Made by a program: the position numbers and the translations under genes. From positions 62,001-126,000 of the forward strand of contig NZ_JAUTDO010000006.1 in the NCBI RefSeq assembly GCF_030646165.1: a stretch of DNA of 64,000 nt, written 5' to 3'. Below the pieces are notes generated by a model that did not search any database, was not told where the DNA came from, and was given only the letters and a program-made list of their open reading frames with translations. This stretch comes from Conexibacter sp. CPCC 206217. GTDB lineage: Bacteria; Actinomycetota; Thermoleophilia; Solirubrobacterales; Solirubrobacteraceae. Below are positions 51,296 to 59,524 of this stretch, one piece after another. How positions within the stretch are numbered: the stretch's first letter is position 1; the number at the start of each line of letters is the position of its first letter.

Positions 51296-52339
51296 ATGCG
51301 ATTCGCATTCGACGACGAGCAGGAGGAGATCAAGCGCTCCGCGCGCGACCTGCTCGCACGGCGCGCGCCGCTGGAGCGCGTGCGCGCGGCGGCACAGGAG
51401 CGCGCCTACGACGAGGCGCTGTGGCGCGAGATCGTCGAGCTGGGCTGGCCGGGCCTCGCGATCGGCGAGGCGCACGGCGGCGTCGGCCTCGGGCTCGTCG
51501 AGCTGGTCGCGGTGCTGGAGCAGGTCGGCTACGCGCTGACGCCCTCGCCGCTGGTGGCCGACGTCTGCGCCGCGCTCGTGATCGACCTCGCCGGCCGGGA
51601 CGAGCAGCGCGCGCGCTGGCTGCCGGGGATCGCGAGCGGCGAGCAGACGGCGACGGTCGCGCGCGTGCGCGACGGCGTCGCCGCTGCTGTGCCCGACGCT
51701 GAGCGGGCGGCCGCGATCGTGCTCGTGGGCGACGACGGCAGCGCCCGCGTCGTGCCCGCGCAGGAGGCGCGAGTGGAGCCCTACGACGGGATCGACCTGA
51801 CGCGCCGCTGGGCGCGCGTGCAGGTCGCCGCAGAGGCCGGCGAGCCGCTGGCCGGCGACGTCGCGGGCGGCCTGCAGCGGGCCGAGGTCGCGCTCGCCGC
51901 CGAGCTGACCGGCCTCGCGCAGCGCGCGCTCGACATGACCGTCGCGTACGTCAAGGAGCGCAAGCAGTTCGGCCGGCCGGTCGGCGCCTTCCAGGGCGTC
52001 TCGCACCGCTGCGCCGAGATGCTCGCGCTGACCGAGGCGGCGCGCTCGGCGACCTACTTCGCGGCCTGGGCCGCCGACGCCGACCGGGCGCAGCTGCCGG
52101 CGGCGTCCGCGATGGCGAAGGCGAGCGCGGCAAGCGCCGCGCGCAGGGTCGCCGCGATGGCGATCCAGGCGCACGGCGGCATCGGATTCACATGGGAGGC
52201 GGACGTGCATTGGATCTTCAAGCGCGCGCATGCGAGCGCGGCGCAGCTGGGCAGCGGCGACGAGCATCGTCGCAGCGTGGCGCGGCTCGCCGCGCAGCGG
52301 CTGCGCGACGCGGCGGCCCCGTCGCGGGTGACGGCATGA
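51296..52339 (+). CDS. Acyl-CoA dehydrogenase, second subunit of a pair
   Basis: A 347-residue, shorter dehydrogenase-fold protein ('DEQEEIKRSARDLLA', 'YVKERKQFGRPVGAFQGVSH', 'AIQAHGGIGFTWEADVHWIF'). The Q-x-H-G-G-x-G segment contacts FAD. The middle domain is reduced and no canonical C-terminal catalytic Glu loop is evident, as in the non-catalytic partner of alpha2beta2 acyl-CoA dehydrogenases. The stop overlaps the DUF35 start. Confidence 0.9.
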   Translation: MRFAFDDEQEEIKRSARDLLARRAPLERVRAAAQERAYDEALWREIVELGWPGLAIGEAHGGVGLGLVELVAVLEQVGYALTPSPLVADVCAALVIDLAGRDEQRARWLPGIASGEQTATVARVRDGVAAAVPDAERAAAIVLVGDDGSARVVPAQEARVEPYDGIDLTRRWARVQVAAEAGEPLAGDVAGGLQRAEVALAAELTGLAQRALDMTVAYVKERKQFGRPVGAFQGVSHRCAEMLALTEAARSATYFAAWAADADRAQLPAASAMAKASAASAARRVAAMAIQAHGGIGFTWEADVHWIFKRAHASAAQLGSGDEHRRSVARLAAQRLRDAAAPSRVTA

Positions 52340-52743
52340 GCAGCGCGGCGCAGGGCGCCGAGGTGCGCTCGCTGACGCCCGGCGCCGAGTACTGGGAGCG
52401 TCTGCGCGGCGGCGCCGTGCCGTACCAGCGCTGCGAGACGTGCGGCGAGGCGGTCTTCTTCCCGCGCGTGCTGTGCCCCGCCTGCGGCTCGACGCAGCTG
52501 GCGTGGCGCGACAGCGGCGGACGCGGCACGGTCTACTCGGCGACGACCGTGCACCTGCGCGGCGTCGACCCGTACACGGTCGCGCTCGTCGACCTCGAGG
52601 AGGGGATTCGCGTGATGGTGCGGATCGACGACGCGACGCCCGACGAGCCGCCGATCGGGCGGGAGGTGCTCGTCGTCGCCGGCGAGCTCGACGGCGAGCC
52701 GGCGCTGCGCGCGGCGCTCGCGACGGAGGTGCACGATGGCTGA
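52336..52743 (+). CDS. DUF35 zinc-ribbon/OB-fold protein, second copy
   Basis: A 135-residue DUF35 protein: zinc ribbon 'CETCGEAVFFPRVLCPACGS' then an OB fold. It overlaps the dehydrogenase pair upstream and the thiolase-like gene downstream (8 bases). The order dehydrogenase pair, DUF35, Ltp2-like copies the content of the mycobacterial igr locus. Confidence 0.87.
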   Translation: MSSAAQGAEVRSLTPGAEYWERLRGGAVPYQRCETCGEAVFFPRVLCPACGSTQLAWRDSGGRGTVYSATTVHLRGVDPYTVALVDLEEGIRVMVRIDDATPDEPPIGREVLVVAGELDGEPALRAALATEVHDG

Positions 52744-53890
52744 CGGACTGCGCGGGCGGACCGCGATCGTGGGCATCGCCGAGTCCGATCTCGGGATCGT
52801 CGGCGAGGGCGTCGACGACCTCGACCTGATCGGCCAGGCGACGGTCGCGGCGCTCGCCGACGCGGGCCTGGAGAAGGCCGACGTCGACGGCATCTTCACC
52901 GCCTCGATCGGCTTCCCGCTGCCGGCGCTGAGCGTCGCCGAGTACCTCGGCGTGCGGCCGCGCTACCACGACACGACGATGACGGGCGGCAGCTCGTTCC
53001 TGTCGCACGCGCTGCACGCGGCGGCGGCGATCGACGCCGGCCTCTGCGAGGTCGCGCTGATCGCGTACGGCTCGACGCAGCGCTCGGGCGGCGGCGCGCT
53101 GAAGGGCGCCGGCCAGGTCTTCGCCTACGAGGACGTCTACGCGGCGCGGCGGCCGATCGGCATGTATGCGCTCGCCGCGGCGCGCCACATGCACCAGTAC
53201 GGCACCACGCGCGAGCAGCTCGCCGAGGTCGCCGTCTCGGCGCGCGGCTGGGCGCAGCTGAACCCGCGCGCGTTCGCGCGCGACCCGCTGACGATCGAGG
53301 AGGTGCTGTCCGCGCGCACCGTCTGCTCGCCGCTGACGACGCGCGACTGCTGCCTCGTGACCGACGGCGGCGGGGCGGTGATCATGACGAGCGCCGAGCG
53401 CGCGAGGGAGCTGCGCCGCCCGCCGGTCTACCTGCTCGGCGCCGGCGAGGCGACCTGGAACCAGAACATCTCGCAGATGCCGGACCTGACCGTCACGTGC
53501 GCGCAGGACTCGGGCGCCCGCGCGTTCGAGATGGCCGGCCTGACGGCCGCGGACGTCGACGTCGTGCAGCTCTACGACGCGTTCACGATCAACCCGATCC
53601 TGTTCCTCGAGGACCTCGGCTTCTGCGCCAAGGGCGAGGGCGGCGCGTTCGTCGCAGGCGGCCGGATCGCGCCCGGCGGCGAGCTGCCGGTCAACACCAA
53701 CGGCGGCGGGCTCTCCTACTGCCACCCCGGCATGTACGGGATCTTCACGCTGATCGAGTCGACGCGCCAGCTGCGCGGCGAGGCCGACGCGCGCCAGGTG
53801 CGCGGCGCGAACGTCGCGCTGGCGCACGGCAACGGCGACGTCCTGTCCAGCCAGGCGACCGCGATCCTCGGAACGGAGGCGACGTTGTGA
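52736..53890 (+). CDS. Thiolase-fold Ltp2-like aldolase
   Basis: A 384-residue thiolase-superfamily protein. The nucleophile region reads 'TTMTGGSSFLSHAL' with no Cys, and the C-terminal CxG is 'VALAHGNGDVLS', so it is not a thiolase. 'VQLYDAFTINPILFLEDLGF' carries a Tyr/Asp pair in the region used by Ltp2, and 'NTNGGGLSYCHPG' keeps the His. Together with the DUF35 partner it should act as a retro-aldolase, cleaving a beta-hydroxyacyl-CoA to a ketone or aldehyde plus a short acyl-CoA. Confidence 0.85.
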   Translation: MADGLRGRTAIVGIAESDLGIVGEGVDDLDLIGQATVAALADAGLEKADVDGIFTASIGFPLPALSVAEYLGVRPRYHDTTMTGGSSFLSHALHAAAAIDAGLCEVALIAYGSTQRSGGGALKGAGQVFAYEDVYAARRPIGMYALAAARHMHQYGTTREQLAEVAVSARGWAQLNPRAFARDPLTIEEVLSARTVCSPLTTRDCCLVTDGGGAVIMTSAERARELRRPPVYLLGAGEATWNQNISQMPDLTVTCAQDSGARAFEMAGLTAADVDVVQLYDAFTINPILFLEDLGFCAKGEGGAFVAGGRIAPGGELPVNTNGGGLSYCHPGMYGIFTLIESTRQLRGEADARQVRGANVALAHGNGDVLSSQATAILGTEATL

Positions 53891-54585
53891 GCACCACGAG
53901 CCGCACGAAGGTGACGCTGCTGCTGGCCGCCGGTCCCGCCGTCGGGGAGCTGCGCGAGCGGCTCGCCGGCGAGCGCGAGCTGCTGGCCGAGCGCGTGCCG
54001 CAGGGCGCGGTCGCGATCGCCGGGATCGGCGTCGACGACCGCGCGCCGAAGGCGGCGCTGACCGCTGAGGAGCGCGACGGCTACGACCAGGCCGGCTACG
54101 CGGGCGCGCTGTCGGTCGCCGGCCGCGCGGGCCTCGCCGACGAGCTGACGGCGGCGCTGGAGGGCGCCGCCGCGCGGCTCGGCGACGCGATCGACGCGCG
54201 CGCGTCGGTCGCCGTCGCCGGCACGGAGGAGACGTTCATCGCGGGCGACGGCCCGCTCGGCGGCCTCTTCGCGGTGCGCCGGCCGGCGGACAGAACGTTG
54301 CAGCAGATGCACGACTTCTGGCGGCTGGAGCACACGAAGCTGTCGATGCTGATCCCGGACTTCGTCTACCGCCAGTTCCACGGCGTCGACTACGCGAGCG
54401 AGCGCGCGGCCGCGGTCGCGGGCGTCGGCGGGCACGACGTCGACGGGATCGTCGAGTGGTTCTTCGACTCGCTGGCGTGGCAGGCGAGACTCGCCGAGCT
54501 GCCGCTGATGACCGAGCTGTACGTCGACGAGCGCAACTTCATCGACCACGAGCGCTCCCCGATCAGCTATGTCGAGTACCTCTGA
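53887..54585 (+). CDS. EthD-like dimeric alpha/beta-barrel protein
   Basis: A 232-residue protein of uncertain function. The second half has 'MHDFWRLEHTKLSMLIPDFV' and 'YRQFHGVDYASE', which resemble EthD/Dabb ferredoxin-like barrels; the first half may be a second such domain. The GTG overlaps the preceding stop. EthD-like proteins occur in degradation clusters as small decarboxylases or isomerases. The last 17 bases overlap the enoyl-CoA hydratase gene. Confidence 0.65.
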   Translation: MSTTSRTKVTLLLAAGPAVGELRERLAGERELLAERVPQGAVAIAGIGVDDRAPKAALTAEERDGYDQAGYAGALSVAGRAGLADELTAALEGAAARLGDAIDARASVAVAGTEETFIAGDGPLGGLFAVRRPADRTLQQMHDFWRLEHTKLSMLIPDFVYRQFHGVDYASERAAAVAGVGGHDVDGIVEWFFDSLAWQARLAELPLMTELYVDERNFIDHERSPISYVEYL

Positions 54586-55405
54586 GCCGGGGGCGGCGAA
54601 GGCCGCGGCGCCGGATGCATCGGCCGGCGACGAGCCGCTCGTGCTCTACGACGTCGCCGAGCGCGTCGCGACGGTCACGCTCAACCGTCCTTCGCGCCTG
54701 AACGCCTGGACCCCGCAGCTGGGGCTCGCCTACCACGACGCGCTCGCGCGGGCCGGCGCCGACCCGGGCGTGCGGGCGATCGTCGTGACCGGCGCCGGGC
54801 GCGGCTTCTGCGCCGGCGCGGACATGGGCGACCTGAACGAGATCTCGCCGGGCAACCACCCGGAGATCGTCGACGACCGCCGCCACACGTTCGTGCGCAC
54901 GCTGCCGAAGCCCGTGATCGCCGCCGTCAACGGCGCGGCGGCCGGGATGGGGCTGATGCTCGCGGCGATGTGCGACGTGCGCATCGCCGCGGAGGGCGCG
55001 AAGCTGACGACCGCGTTCGCGCGGCGCGGGCTGATCGCCGAGCACGGCCTCGCGTGGCTGCTGACGCGGCTCGTCGGGCCGGCGGCGGCGCTCGACCTGC
55101 TGCTGTCGGCGCGCGTCGTGCTGGCCGAGGAGGCACTGCAGCTGGGGCTCGTCAACCGCGTCGTCGGCAGGGGCGAGGCGCTCGACGCCGCTTGGGCGTA
55201 CGCGCGCGAGCTGGCGACCCACAGCTCGCCGGCGTCGATGGCGGTGATCAAGCGCCAGGTCCAGGACGACCTCGAACGCGGGCTCGACGCGGCCTACGCC
55301 GCCGCCGAGGAGGCGATGTACGCGTCGCTGGACCGGCCGGACCTGGCCGAGGGCGTCGCGAGCTTCACAGAGCGGCGCGCGCCCGACTTCCCGCCGCTGG
55401 GATGA
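54569..55405 (+). CDS. Enoyl-CoA hydratase/isomerase family protein
   Basis: A 278-residue crotonase-fold protein with the oxyanion-hole segment 'GAGRGFCAGADMGDLNE' and 'AAVNGAAAGMGLMLAAMCDV'. The second catalytic Glu position of true hydratases ('AEHGLAWLL' region) is partly kept, so hydratase or isomerase activity is possible. An Ala-rich 20-residue leader precedes the domain. It overlaps both neighbours. Confidence 0.93.
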   Translation: MSSTSEPGAAKAAAPDASAGDEPLVLYDVAERVATVTLNRPSRLNAWTPQLGLAYHDALARAGADPGVRAIVVTGAGRGFCAGADMGDLNEISPGNHPEIVDDRRHTFVRTLPKPVIAAVNGAAAGMGLMLAAMCDVRIAAEGAKLTTAFARRGLIAEHGLAWLLTRLVGPAAALDLLLSARVVLAEEALQLGLVNRVVGRGEALDAAWAYARELATHSSPASMAVIKRQVQDDLERGLDAAYAAAEEAMYASLDRPDLAEGVASFTERRAPDFPPLG

Positions 55406-56229
55406 GCGCGACCGAGCCCTCGGGTGCCGCGTCGGCGCCCTTCGACGAGGTCCTCGCCGTGCGCTACGGTACGCTGCTGACGCGCAGGAGCGCGCTCTAC
55501 TACCGCTGGTCCGAGTACGGCGAGCCCGACGCCGAGGAGCGGATGGACTACTACTTCTGGCTGCTGCGGCGCGGCGAGCAGACGATCGTGGTCGACACCG
55601 GCTTCGGCGCGGCGGCCGGCGCGCGGCGCGGGCGCACGCTGCTGTGCGACACGGGGGAGGCGCTCGCGCGGCTCGGTGTCGACCCCGCGTCCGTGACGGA
55701 GCTGATCGTCACGCACCTGCACTACGACCACACCGGCAACCTCGGGCTGTTCCCGCGCGCGCAGCTGTTCGTCGACGCGCGCGAGCTGGAGTTCTGGAGC
55801 GGTCCGTACGCCGACCGGCCGTGCTTCGCCGGCTCGGCCGAGCGCGACGAGCTGGAGCAGGTCGCGGCGGCGCGCCGCGCGGGCCGCGTGACCGCGGTCG
55901 GCGCCGAGCAGGCGGTCGTGCCGGGCGTGACGGCGATCCGCGTCGGAGGTCACTCGCCCGGTCAGCAGATCCTGCGCGTCGCGACGCGCGCCGGCGACGT
56001 CGTGCTCGCGTCCGACGCGGCGCACTTCTACGAGGAGCTGACGCACGACCGTCCGTTCGACGTGTTCGCCGACCTCGAACGGTCATACGCCGCGCTCGCG
56101 CTGCTGCGGGGACTGCAGGACGACGGGCTGCCGGTCGTGGTCGGCCACGACCCCGCCGTGATGGAGCGCTTCCCGGCCGTGAGCCCCGCGCTGGCGGACC
56201 TCGCGGTGCGGATCGAGCGCGCGCGATGA
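55402..56229 (+). CDS. Metallo-beta-lactamase-fold hydrolase
   Basis: A 275-residue MBL-fold protein with the metal motif 'THLHYDHTGN' (HxHxDH), then 'GGHSPGQQIL' and 'ASDAAHFYEEL'. It resembles the N-acyl homoserine lactonase/lactone hydrolase branch. In this pathway it may hydrolyse a lactone or thioester. It is overlapped by four bases on both sides. Confidence 0.9.
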   Translation: MSATEPSGAASAPFDEVLAVRYGTLLTRRSALYYRWSEYGEPDAEERMDYYFWLLRRGEQTIVVDTGFGAAAGARRGRTLLCDTGEALARLGVDPASVTELIVTHLHYDHTGNLGLFPRAQLFVDARELEFWSGPYADRPCFAGSAERDELEQVAAARRAGRVTAVGAEQAVVPGVTAIRVGGHSPGQQILRVATRAGDVVLASDAAHFYEELTHDRPFDVFADLERSYAALALLRGLQDDGLPVVVGHDPAVMERFPAVSPALADLAVRIERAR

Positions 56230-57011
56230 CCTTCGAACTCGGCCTGCACCTCTCCAACGCGCATCCGCAGGCGCGCGCCGCCGACGTCGTCGCGCTCGCG
56301 AGCGCCGCCGAGGAGGCGGGCTTCGACGCCGTCTGGGCGACCGAGCACGTCGTCGTCGGGCCCGACGCGGCGGCGGCGTACGGCCACGTCGTGCACCCGC
56401 TGCCGCTGCTGGCGTTCATCGCCGCGCGCACCCGCCGCGTCGCGCTCGGCACCTCCGTGCTGGTGGCACCGCTGCACGACCCGTTCCTGCTCGCCAAGCA
56501 GGCCGCCGACCTGCAGCAGCTGTCGGGCGGGCGTCTGCGGTTGGGGCTCGGCGTCGGCTGGCACGCCGACGAGTTCCGCTTCATGAACGTGCCGTTCGCG
56601 GGGCGCGGCCGGCGCACCGACGAGGCGATCGCGGTGATGCGCGCGCTGTGGGCCGGCACGCCGGACTTCCACGGAGCGCTGTGGCAGTTCGAGCAGGCGA
56701 CGTTCGGGCCGCTGCCCGAGCCGCCGCCGCAGATCTGGATCGGCGGCGCCTCGCAGCGCGCCGCCGCGCGGGCGCTGGCGCTCGGCGCGACGTGGCACCC
56801 GATCCTGCTCGGCGCCGACGACGTGGCGCGGGCGAAGGCACGCTGGCCGCAGCTGCGGATCGTCCCGCGCGTCAGCGCGCCGGCGCCGCCGCAGCTCGTC
56901 GAGGCGGTCGGCGCGATGCGCGCCGCGGGCGCCGACGGCGTCGCCGCCGGGCTGACGGTCGCGCCCGCCGAGGCGCTGCGCGCGCTGGAGCAGCTCGCCG
57001 GCCAATTGTGA
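56226..57011 (+). CDS. LLM-class F420- or flavin-dependent oxidoreductase
   Basis: A 261-residue luciferase-like monooxygenase-fold protein ('AEEAGFDAVWATEHVVVG', 'ALGTSVLVAPLHDPFLLAKQ', 'RLRLGLGVGWHADEFRFM', 'PPPQIWIGGASQRAAARAL'). The short length and actinobacterial context favour F420 over FMN. It ends the 50153-57011 operon. Substrate unknown. Confidence 0.9.
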   Translation: MTFELGLHLSNAHPQARAADVVALASAAEEAGFDAVWATEHVVVGPDAAAAYGHVVHPLPLLAFIAARTRRVALGTSVLVAPLHDPFLLAKQAADLQQLSGGRLRLGLGVGWHADEFRFMNVPFAGRGRRTDEAIAVMRALWAGTPDFHGALWQFEQATFGPLPEPPPQIWIGGASQRAAARALALGATWHPILLGADDVARAKARWPQLRIVPRVSAPAPPQLVEAVGAMRAAGADGVAAGLTVAPAEALRALEQLAGQL

Positions 57012-57022
57012 GTGCCTACAGC
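57005..57022 (+). promoter_or_regulatory. Weak regulon palindrome upstream of second receptor gene
   Basis: ATTGT-N8-ACAGC matches the palindrome at 8 of 10 positions and overlaps the end of the oxidoreductase gene. About 52 bp downstream lies AATGAT (57063-57068), only a partial -10. A GGAGGAG ribosome site precedes the receptor ATG. Confidence 0.4.
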
Positions 57023-57097
57023 GCCGCGCCGGCCGCCGCCAGACGCGGCGACAGCAGACCGGAATGATGGACATGGGCAGTCAACGGAGGAGCATCG

Positions 57098-58162
57098 ATG
57101 ACGAAGCGTGGAAGGACGAGCTGGTGGCTGGCGGCCGTCGCGGCGGTGGGCGTGCTCGCCCTCGCCGGCTGCGGTGACAGCGAATCGACCGGCGGATCGG
57201 GCGGATCGGGCGGCGGCGGTGACGGCGCGTCGGTCGACGTCGGGACGCAGAAGATCTCGGTCTCGGGCCAGCCGAGAGTGGCGTACTTCGTCTACGGCAG
57301 CGGCAACGCGTACGGCGCGGCGGGCGTGGCGGCGGCGAAGGCCGCGGCGGCGAGAAACGACCTCGAGCTGACCGTCTACGACGGCGCGTTCGATCCGCAG
57401 AAGCAGTTCAATCAATTGCAGACCGCGGTGCAGTCGGGCAGATTCAACGCCTTCTCGCTCGGGCCGATCGACGCGAACCTCGTCTGCACGCTCGCCAGCA
57501 GACAGGCCCCGGCGAAGAAGATCGTCGTCGGCGTCGTCAACCAGCCGCTCTGCGGCCGCTACATCCAGCCGACCGATGCCGGCCTCTGGCAGCCCGGCAC
57601 GCTCAACTACGCGTCCGGCTACTTCACGCGCAGACGGCTGCTGCAGTGGTTGCAGGCGGTCGCCGACAAGTACCCGGGCCCGCAGAAGGTCGGGCTGATC
57701 ACCGGCCTCGCGGTCGACAGCCTCTCGAAGCTCGTCGACCTCGACGTGAAGGAGATCCAGAGAGACCATCCGGACTTCGACGTCGTCGGCGAGCTGCGCA
57801 CCGACTACACGACGACGAAGGGCTACAGCGCCGCGCAGAACCTGCTGCAGTCCAACCCCGACCTGACGCTGATCGTCTCCGACTATTCCGACCTGACGGT
57901 CGGCGCGGCGAAGGCGATCGAGCAGGCGGGCAAGTCCGGCAGCGTCGCACTCGCCGACTTCGGCGGGTCCAGACAGGTCGCGGAGCTGGTCAGAAGAGGC
58001 GTCGTCGGCCTGACCGCGCCGACCTATCCGAAGACCGAGGTCGAGGACTCGATCGAGGCGCTCGTCGCCGCCTTCAGAGGCACGACGCCCGAGCGCGTCA
58101 CGCTGCCGCCGTTCAAGGTCTACACGAGCGACGACATCGACCAGTACGAGCCGCAGTTCTGA
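57098..58162 (+). CDS. Substrate-binding lipoprotein, orphan paralogue
   Basis: A 354-residue type I binding protein with lipobox 'LAGC' and a Gly/Ser linker, highly similar to the 37118 protein ('GLITGLAVDSLSK', 'TDYTTTKGYSAAQNLLQ', 'SDYSDLTVGAAKAIEQAGKS'). No ATPase or permease gene is adjacent, so it probably feeds the importer at 33-37 kb with a related ligand. Ten of 17 arginine codons are AGA, like its paralogue. Confidence 0.93.
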   Translation: MTKRGRTSWWLAAVAAVGVLALAGCGDSESTGGSGGSGGGGDGASVDVGTQKISVSGQPRVAYFVYGSGNAYGAAGVAAAKAAAARNDLELTVYDGAFDPQKQFNQLQTAVQSGRFNAFSLGPIDANLVCTLASRQAPAKKIVVGVVNQPLCGRYIQPTDAGLWQPGTLNYASGYFTRRRLLQWLQAVADKYPGPQKVGLITGLAVDSLSKLVDLDVKEIQRDHPDFDVVGELRTDYTTTKGYSAAQNLLQSNPDLTLIVSDYSDLTVGAAKAIEQAGKSGSVALADFGGSRQVAELVRRGVVGLTAPTYPKTEVEDSIEALVAAFRGTTPERVTLPPFKVYTSDDIDQYEPQF

Positions 58163-58176
58163 GCGGACGGGCGGGG

Positions 58177-58196
58177 CGGCGGCCGGGCGGCCGCCG
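58177..58196. terminator. Hairpin between convergent genes
   Basis: CGGCGGCC-GGGC-GGCCGCCG forms a perfect 8-bp stem midway in the 43-base gap between the convergent receptor and cupin genes. It is a probable bidirectional terminator without a T-run. Confidence 0.55.
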
Positions 58197-58205
58197 CCGC
58201 AGCGC

Positions 58206-58601
58206 TCAGACCCCCGCGATCGCCGCCGCGAAGTCGTCGTCGGCCAGCTCGTCGAGCCACGCGTGGCCGCCAAGCGAGATCGCGACGTGCGACATCCACG
58301 TGTCGGGCCCGGCGCCGTGCCAGTGCTCCTCGTCCGGGGCGAACCAGACGACGTCGCCCGGTCCGATCGTGTCGACCTCGCCCGCGCGCGTCCCGACGTA
58401 GCCGCGCCCGTGCGTCACGAACAGCAGCTGCCCGCGGTCGTGGCGGTGCCAATGCGTGCGCGCGCCCGGCGGGAACATGACCGTGTTGACCGTGACGCCG
58501 TCGATCCCGGCGATCACCGGGTCGGAGCTGACCGCGCCGGTGAAGGTCGCGTCGCGCACCTCCGACGGCGCGCCGGGCTCGTGCCCGCGTGTGAGCTTCA
58601 T
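58206..58601 (-). CDS. Cupin-domain protein
   Basis: A 131-residue single-domain cupin with the two metal motifs 'GARTHWHRHDRGQLLFV' and 'PDEEHWHGAG'. It resembles small decarboxylase- or isomerase-type cupins found with carboxymuconolactone decarboxylase-like proteins; such a gene lies at the head of this operon. The ATG overlaps the preceding stop (ATGA). A ring-opening or tautomerase role is possible. Confidence 0.9.
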   Translation of the reverse strand: MKLTRGHEPGAPSEVRDATFTGAVSSDPVIAGIDGVTVNTVMFPPGARTHWHRHDRGQLLFVTHGRGYVGTRAGEVDTIGPGDVVWFAPDEEHWHGAGPDTWMSHVAISLGGHAWLDELADDDFAAAIAGV

Positions 58602-59509
58602 GCTGCCTCTCTCTCGTCGTGGAGCCGGACGCCGCCGGCGAGGTCGCCGATGCCGTCGACGATGCGGTTGGAGATCTTGTCCCCGTATCCCATCGCGTTC
58701 GTCAGCTCGAACGCCGCGAGGCAGCCGGGACCGGTGAAGGTGGGCACGTTCGCATGCGCGACGTGCTCGAGGTAGAGCCGCACGTCCTTCGCCATCAGGC
58801 GCCCGGTCAGGCCGCCTTCGAGGTAGTCGCCTCTGACGATGCTGGGGAAGCGGTTGAGCGTCGCGAAGTTGACGCCCGAGCTGGAGTTGAACACGTCGAG
58901 CAGGCGCTCGAGGTCGAGGCCGGCCTTGCGGCCGGCGACCATCACCTCGGCGGTCGCCGCGAGCGCGATCCCGTTGAGGAAGTTGTTCAGCACCTTCGCG
59001 ACGTGTCCGGTCCCGGGGCCGCCCATGTGGACGACCTTCGCGGAGAAGCGCTCCAGCAGCGGCCGCACGCGCTCCAGCGCGATTGCGTCGCCGCCGGCCA
59101 TGATCGTCAGCGAGCCCTGCTCGGCGGCCTTCGCGCCGCCGGAGATGCCGGCGTCGAGCAGTTGCACGCCGCGCTCTGCCAGCGCGGCGTGCAGGCGCAC
59201 GGTCGACTCCGGCGCGGCGGTCGAGAGGTCGACCACCACCTGGCCGGCGCGCGCGTGCGCGAGCACGCCGTCGTCGCCCAGCACGACCGGCTCGATCACG
59301 CTGCTGTCGGGCAGCGACAGCAGCACGACGTCGACCGCCTCCACGAGCGCGCCGAGCGACGCGGCCGGCTCCATCCCGCAGTCGGCGAGCGTCCGCGCGT
59401 CGCGGTCGTAGGCGACGATCGGGTCGCCCGCGGCCGCGACGCGGCGGCCCATGCGGCCGCCCATGTTGCCCGCGCCGACGATGCCCGCGCGTACCGGATC
59501 GGATCCCAT
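58598..59509 (-). CDS. 3-Hydroxyisobutyrate dehydrogenase-like (beta-hydroxyacid) dehydrogenase, first
   Basis: A 303-residue NAD(P)-dependent beta-hydroxyacid dehydrogenase: 'GIVGAGNMGGRMGRR', substrate motif 'LLDAGISGGAKAAEQGSLTI' and catalytic-Lys segment 'GHVAKVLNNFLNGI'. GGAGAT lies before the ATG. Two such genes flank an aldehyde dehydrogenase gene in this operon, suggesting oxidation of an alcohol to a semialdehyde and on to the acid or acyl-CoA. Confidence 0.92.
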   Translation of the reverse strand: MGSDPVRAGIVGAGNMGGRMGRRVAAAGDPIVAYDRDARTLADCGMEPAASLGALVEAVDVVLLSLPDSSVIEPVVLGDDGVLAHARAGQVVVDLSTAAPESTVRLHAALAERGVQLLDAGISGGAKAAEQGSLTIMAGGDAIALERVRPLLERFSAKVVHMGGPGTGHVAKVLNNFLNGIALAATAEVMVAGRKAGLDLERLLDVFNSSSGVNFATLNRFPSIVRGDYLEGGLTGRLMAKDVRLYLEHVAHANVPTFTGPGCLAAFELTNAMGYGDKISNRIVDGIGDLAGGVRLHDEREAA

Positions 59510-59524
59510 CCGATCTCCTCTCTC

